Assembly: GCA_032716605.1 (NCBI GenBank)
Contig: CM064519.1
Span: 29,219,943-29,283,942, forward strand
Source: Paralithodes platypus
Lineage: Eukaryota > Arthropoda > Malacostraca > Decapoda > Lithodidae
Length of the DNA stretch: 64,000 nt
Direction of reading: 5' to 3'
Below, one piece after another: positions 60,371-64,000 of this stretch. The notes below the pieces were generated by a model. The model did not search any database. It was not told the origin of the DNA and saw only the letters and a program-made list of their open reading frames with translations. The translations under genes and the position numbers were made by a program. Position 1 is the stretch's first letter. Every line of letters starts with the position of its first letter.

Positions 60371-60936
60371 TATTGTATTATTATTTCAGCTGCCGTTAGG
60401 AATTATGCATTTAGGGTGCAACAAAGTAATAGAAAGCACTAAATTCGAGTTGTTAAGGTGGTGTTACACGAACAGACTGTATATAGTGCTGAATGATAAT
60501 ATAGCTTTTGTTTCTTCTGAGACAATAATTTGTGAGCGCAATATATTGATTTTGTCAGGCCTATCTTTGCTGATTGTATATTATTGACTAATATCATTAT
60601 GCTTGGAGGAAAGAAATAACCTAAGCATGTGTTGAGAAAGTAGTAAATAATCAGTGACGTTTGTATTGCTAAAGTACTGTAGTAAATACACCCGATATGG
60701 AACAAAAGAAGCCATCCCTATAGTCAGTGAAGATGCGTGCTCAAAAACAATTGAATGTGATCAAGTCCTGGGTTCACCAGTTTACGCTGCCAAGATGGGA
60801 GGGTGAGGGGAGGAAACTTCAACGGGAGGCAGAAGGACGAGGACAGAGGGAAGGAAGGAAGGGGAGGGAGGAAAGAGAAGAGAGGGGCAGGAAGGAGGCG
60901 AAGAGGAGTGCTGAGGAGGGGGAAGGAGAGGATTAA

Positions 60937-60999
<63 letters not shown>

Positions 61000-61523
61000 A
61001 ATGAAGAAGGAGAAGATGCAAACCGAAGGAAGAAAAGAAAGGAAAGCATGTATGTAGGTGTAGGAGTAGGAAAAAAGGAAAGCTAAAGTGTGAGAGGTGA
61101 ATAAATTTGAAGGAAAAAGGGTGGGAAGCAAGGAGAATGAATAGACAGGGAGAGGAAAAGAAAATAGAGTTTGAATAGAAGCAGAGACGGAAAACAAGAA
61201 GGAAGGGATAGACGGAAAAGGGGTGGCGGGGAGAGTAAGAAGGAGAGAAGAAAGGGAAGGGAAGGACAGGGAGGCTCCAGCCAAAACTCACAAACTCGCA
61301 TTTGCATGAAAATTGCTGTGTCGATTTTCGGAACTTTTAGCCCCCTCTCCTCTCTCCCTCCCTCTTCCCTCTTTTCGGAGATATGGAAATCAAGGATACA
61401 GGGGGTGAGTAAGGGGGCAGGGGGGAGCGACGGGCCCTGTGGAAATCTTATTATCTCTCTCGAGTCAGCAGGGTCGAACACGGGGACTGGCCTTCCTTGA
61501 GGGGATTCTGATTTTGAAGTTTA
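60191..61523. other. Unique and purine-rich sequence, no gene recognised
   Basis: Contains a C run with (CT)n at 60337-60371, a GGGAGGAAAG-rich tract around 60790-60930 and a (GA)n array at 60940-60994. A GC-richer stretch at 61270-61500 has an ORF (61171..61500) that crosses purine-rich sequence and shows no domain. Confidence 0.45.
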
Positions 61524-61717
61524 TTAACCCCTTCTGTACCGGCGACGTCTTTCTTAGTTTATTCTAGCTATATTTAGACGATCTGTAGTAGTAAAATGGG
61601 TTAGGAGAAGTAGTTCGAAGCCTGTTAATTGCTGGAGGCCCTTGTTAAGCTGCATATAATCGTCTAATAGTTGCTAGAATAAAGTACAAAATACATAGTC
61701 TGTACAGAAAGGGTTAA
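61524..61717 (+). mobile_element. Group D TTAA-MITE
   Basis: TTAACCCCTTCTGTACCGG at the left, CTGTACAGAAAGGGTTAA at the right. TATATTTAGACGATCTG pairs with ATAATCGTCTAATAGTTGC. Its nearest relative is 33463. Confidence 0.88.
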
Positions 61718-61736
61718 GATGCATGTAAGAGCTTAG

Positions 61737-61937
61737 AATTATATATGTATGCGTCATAAAGGTCTATTATATATGTATGCGTCATAAAGGTCTATTATAT
61801 ATGTATGCGTCATAAAGGTCTATTATATATGTATGCGTCATAAAGGTCTATTATATATGTATGCATCATAAAGGTCTATTATATATGTATGCGTCATAAA
61901 GGTCTATTATATATGTATGCGTCATAAAGGTCTATTG
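61737..61937. repeat. 28-bp minisatellite, 7 copies
   Basis: GTATGCGTCATAAAGGTCTA recurs every 28 bp from about 61747 with one variant (GCATC, fifth copy). Confidence 0.97.
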
Positions 61938-62285
61938 ACATCAGATATAATCTCTCTTTGCCTTCTGCCAGTCAAATAGTACAATAGGCTTATACAAATA
62001 CGCATAATATGGGCATCATATTACATTCGACAGTTAATCAGTAAAAGTGGAAGTATGAATTATACAGAAGTTACAGCTCGAAGCCTACAGTCTACTAACA
62101 ACGCCAATGACCAGAATAAGTTCATAATTGTTTCATAACTACAAACAGTTACGACAGGTATTAGTTACTGACGGTAATGTGGGTATCTTGGTTCCATGAA
62201 TTAGTTTGTCAAGTGTATTTAGTTTTTATATATATTTTTGTTAATTGGATTATTTAAAGATTGCGTCATCCCCGTAGGTCCATAG
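61938..62285. other. AT-rich unique sequence
   Basis: No gene or element recognised. Confidence 0.4.
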
Positions 62286-62375
62286 TAGACGTCATAATGG
62301 AAAATGGCATTACAGCTATATATATATATATATACTGTATATATACAGAGCTGTAATGCCATTTTCCATTATGCC
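62286..62375. repeat. Palindrome with TA core, first of a pair
   Basis: ATAATGGAAAATGGCATTAC pairs with GTAATGCCATTTTCCATTAT around a TA/ACTGTATATA core. Weaker pairing extends outward (GACGTC / CCGTC). Confidence 0.92.
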
Positions 62376-62390
62376 GTCTGCTGCCGGCTC

Positions 62391-62483
62391 GAAATAAACA
62401 AACTATTAATACATACAGTAAGTATACATGTATATATATATATATATATATTTATACTGTATGTATTAATAGTCGGTTTATTT
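62391..62483. repeat. Palindrome with TA core, second of the pair
   Basis: AAATAAACAAACTATTAATA pairs with TATTAATAGTCGGTTTATTT, and CATACAGTA pairs with TACTGTATG, around a TA array. It starts 15 bp after the first palindrome. Confidence 0.9.
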
Positions 62484-63884
62484 ATTGAGCGTAGGTTCTA
62501 GGTAATAGGTTATGAATTAAGAAGGGGAATCAAGACACGAAATACACTTCGACCTCAACTTGTAACATGCATAACAGAATACATATATTAGAAAAATCTG
62601 TGAGTGCGTGGCGTGATAAATTAAGGAACACGAGTATATAACGTATGCGTAAGACGTTCTATAGGATATTTAAACAAGATGAATATAGGATCTTGAACAC
62701 AGATCTTAAATAAGAATTACTATCAGTTTCAGAAGGATTAACACATACGTAAAATAAAGATCTTGGGCACAGATCTACTTATAATCACACGCTTACACGA
62801 TTCACATATTTTAACCTATACCTCGACAACAATAATCACAACTCAAGATATACAGAGACACTTAGGGTAATGTTGGAGGGTAGGGAGAGAGCAAGGCTGG
62901 CCGACGTAGAGCGTTGGTTCGTGGAGCAGCACTTCAGGGGGGTAGGGTGTCACTCGAGCAGGAATTCAGGTTCCAAACTTCAGACGGCACCACAGGTCTA
63001 GCACTCTCTCCGGCAGGGGCCAGATTTGGGGCAAGCTTCTGCTGTGGTTAGCTGTCCTGTCCTTTTCAGGCTGAGTACAGTACCGCAGTGGAGGTTTGCA
63101 TACTTTTCCACTAAATCTTTGAATTGATATCTGACTTAATTCTTGACTCTCTTTTACATAGTCTCGCAGCAATAGGGGTATTGTGAATTCGTTGTGATGA
63201 AGTTGTGAGGTTTAATACTAATAGTAGACATGGCTGGTTAATATTTATAGGTGTACTTATATATTAGGTAACACATTTATATCATACAAGGCATTTATTT
63301 ACCCTATTCTTGGAGAAATCTTACTTATAAGGATTACATCATTCTCCAAACTCTTAGACAGACTGGTGTATTGCTGGCCTACTTGTGGTTCTTGTCTTGA
63401 GGTTATTATATCTACAGGACCGTCATAACTGGTACTCCTGCTCAGGTCCATTTATACCTGTAAGCTTCTGGTCGCTGGTGTTCAACTTGCATAAACATGG
63501 CTTCATCACATTGCATATCTGGGGATGGAGGGGATGCTGTCCTGTGATTGGTTGGTGTGGTTTGAAAGCAGGGCTGTGGTTGGTTGGTACAGTTTCCCAT
63601 GCTCATAACTGCTGTTTGGTGCCATAGAAAATGAAAAGCTCTGGGCGGTAGGGGTGGCTCCTGCATTTTCTTGTCCCTTTGTTGTTTCCGTGTTATGGGT
63701 TTAGCTGGTGGACCCAGTTGCAGGCTGGCAATTCTGCAACTGGCTTTTGCATTTGGCTGTAGCAACCCCGTCATTTCAATATTACTATTTTTGTTTCTTT
63801 TCATTGCTATTTATTTTTCAGGCAGCATCATTATAGTGAGTAGGTCTGCTTTTGGGCACGAGTAGTGTATTGAGAGCTAGAATA
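62484..63884. other. Mostly unique region upstream of the partial ORF
   Basis: From about 62870 the sequence is less AT-rich and non-repetitive. A 10-bp perfect stem (CCAGTTGCAG / CTGCAACTGG, 63714-63743) lies in it. A pyrimidine tract ending TATTTATTTTTCAG at 63822 is a good 3' splice acceptor, and CCTGTAAGC near 63457 is a possible donor. It may contain the 5' exon and intron of the gene that starts at 63885, but no upstream coding frame is recognisable. Confidence 0.35.
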
Positions 63885-64000
63885 ATGGCCGAAACCTATA
63901 AAGTGCAGAGGAAGTTACTGAAGATAGTTTTTATCTACTTAAAAACGAAAGATGCGAAGGGACAAGATGACGACATTTATAAACTGTTCAACATTGGAAT
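63885..64000 (+). CDS. Partial ORF at window edge, unknown protein N-terminus
   Basis: ATG at 63885 in a strong start context (A at -3, G at +4) opens a frame that runs 38 full codons to the end of the window with no stop. It reads MAETYKVQRKLLKIVFIYLK, then TKDAKGQDDDIYKLFNIG. An in-frame TGA at 63837 and no intervening ATG fix this start. It follows a 3' splice-like site at 63822, so it could be in the first coding exon with a 5' non-coding exon upstream. Composition is mixed and protein-like, unlike the low-complexity ORFs elsewhere. I do not recognise a domain. A host gene or a transposon ORF are both possible. Confidence 0.5.
   Translation, partial: MAETYKVQRKLLKIVFIYLKTKDAKGQDDDIYKLFNIG

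Noticed and set aside
63714..63743. 10-bp perfect stem as an ncRNA or terminator
   Set aside because: A single short stem is expected by chance in 64 kb, with no flanking support.

Overview
The window reads as eukaryotic, repeat-dominated, intergenic DNA, most likely from a decapod crustacean or a close arthropod relative. The reasons are the extreme density of long pure dinucleotide arrays (TA, CT/GA, GT/CA, several over 100 bp), many minisatellites, and fragments of jockey/CR1-type and RTE-like LINEs of a kind I know from shrimp and crab genomes. The organism call is an inference. I see no prokaryotic gene organisation, rRNA, CRISPR array or intact host gene. The only plausible real coding start is a 38-codon partial ORF running off the right edge (63885..64000).

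Almost everything else is mobile or tandem DNA. Four related groups of short non-autonomous elements end in TTAA. Group A (about 330 bp) starts TTAAGGGGAG, ends CTCCCCTTAA and carries a conserved hairpin core. Group B is a foldback built from two inverted group A cores. Groups C (about 235 bp) and D (about 200 bp) start TTAACCC and end GGGTTAA. About thirty copies or fragments occur from 5.8 kb to 61.7 kb. Other mobile DNA includes two TA-flanked Tc1/mariner-like MITEs, a 209-bp near-perfect foldback, a 194-bp foldback with a 9-bp target duplication nested in a group A copy, tRNA-derived SINE sequences, and broken LINEs at 1.55, 8.4, 13.5, 21.0, 25.5, 27.3, 42.0 and 49.4 kb.

Layout: 0-12 kb holds simple repeats, LINE fragments and purine-rich arrays. 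12-20 kb holds a LINE, two group B elements, a SINE and a homogeneous 52-bp array. 20-30 kb holds G/T-rich minisatellites, LINE 3' ends and a (GT)n(G)n tract. 30-37 kb holds a GC-richer segment with a TATA/initiator promoter and a dense MITE cluster. 37-40 kb holds long G-rich minisatellites. 41-47 kb holds a LINE and MITEs in pyrimidine-rich DNA. 50-54 kb holds a large foldback and a 1.2-kb minisatellite whose 19-bp unit is the terminus of a group A element. 55-60 kb holds CA-rich arrays and two related satellites (42 bp and 21 bp) separated by a MITE. 60-64 kb holds purine-rich DNA, a group D element, AT-cored palindromes and the partial ORF.

No operon-like cooperation between genes can be described. 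The relationships that can be described are between repeats: nested insertions, TTAA sites shared by neighbouring elements, MITEs lying inside tandem arrays, and a satellite born from a transposon end. The long ORFs seen in several arrays come from repeat units without stop codons and are not annotated as genes.
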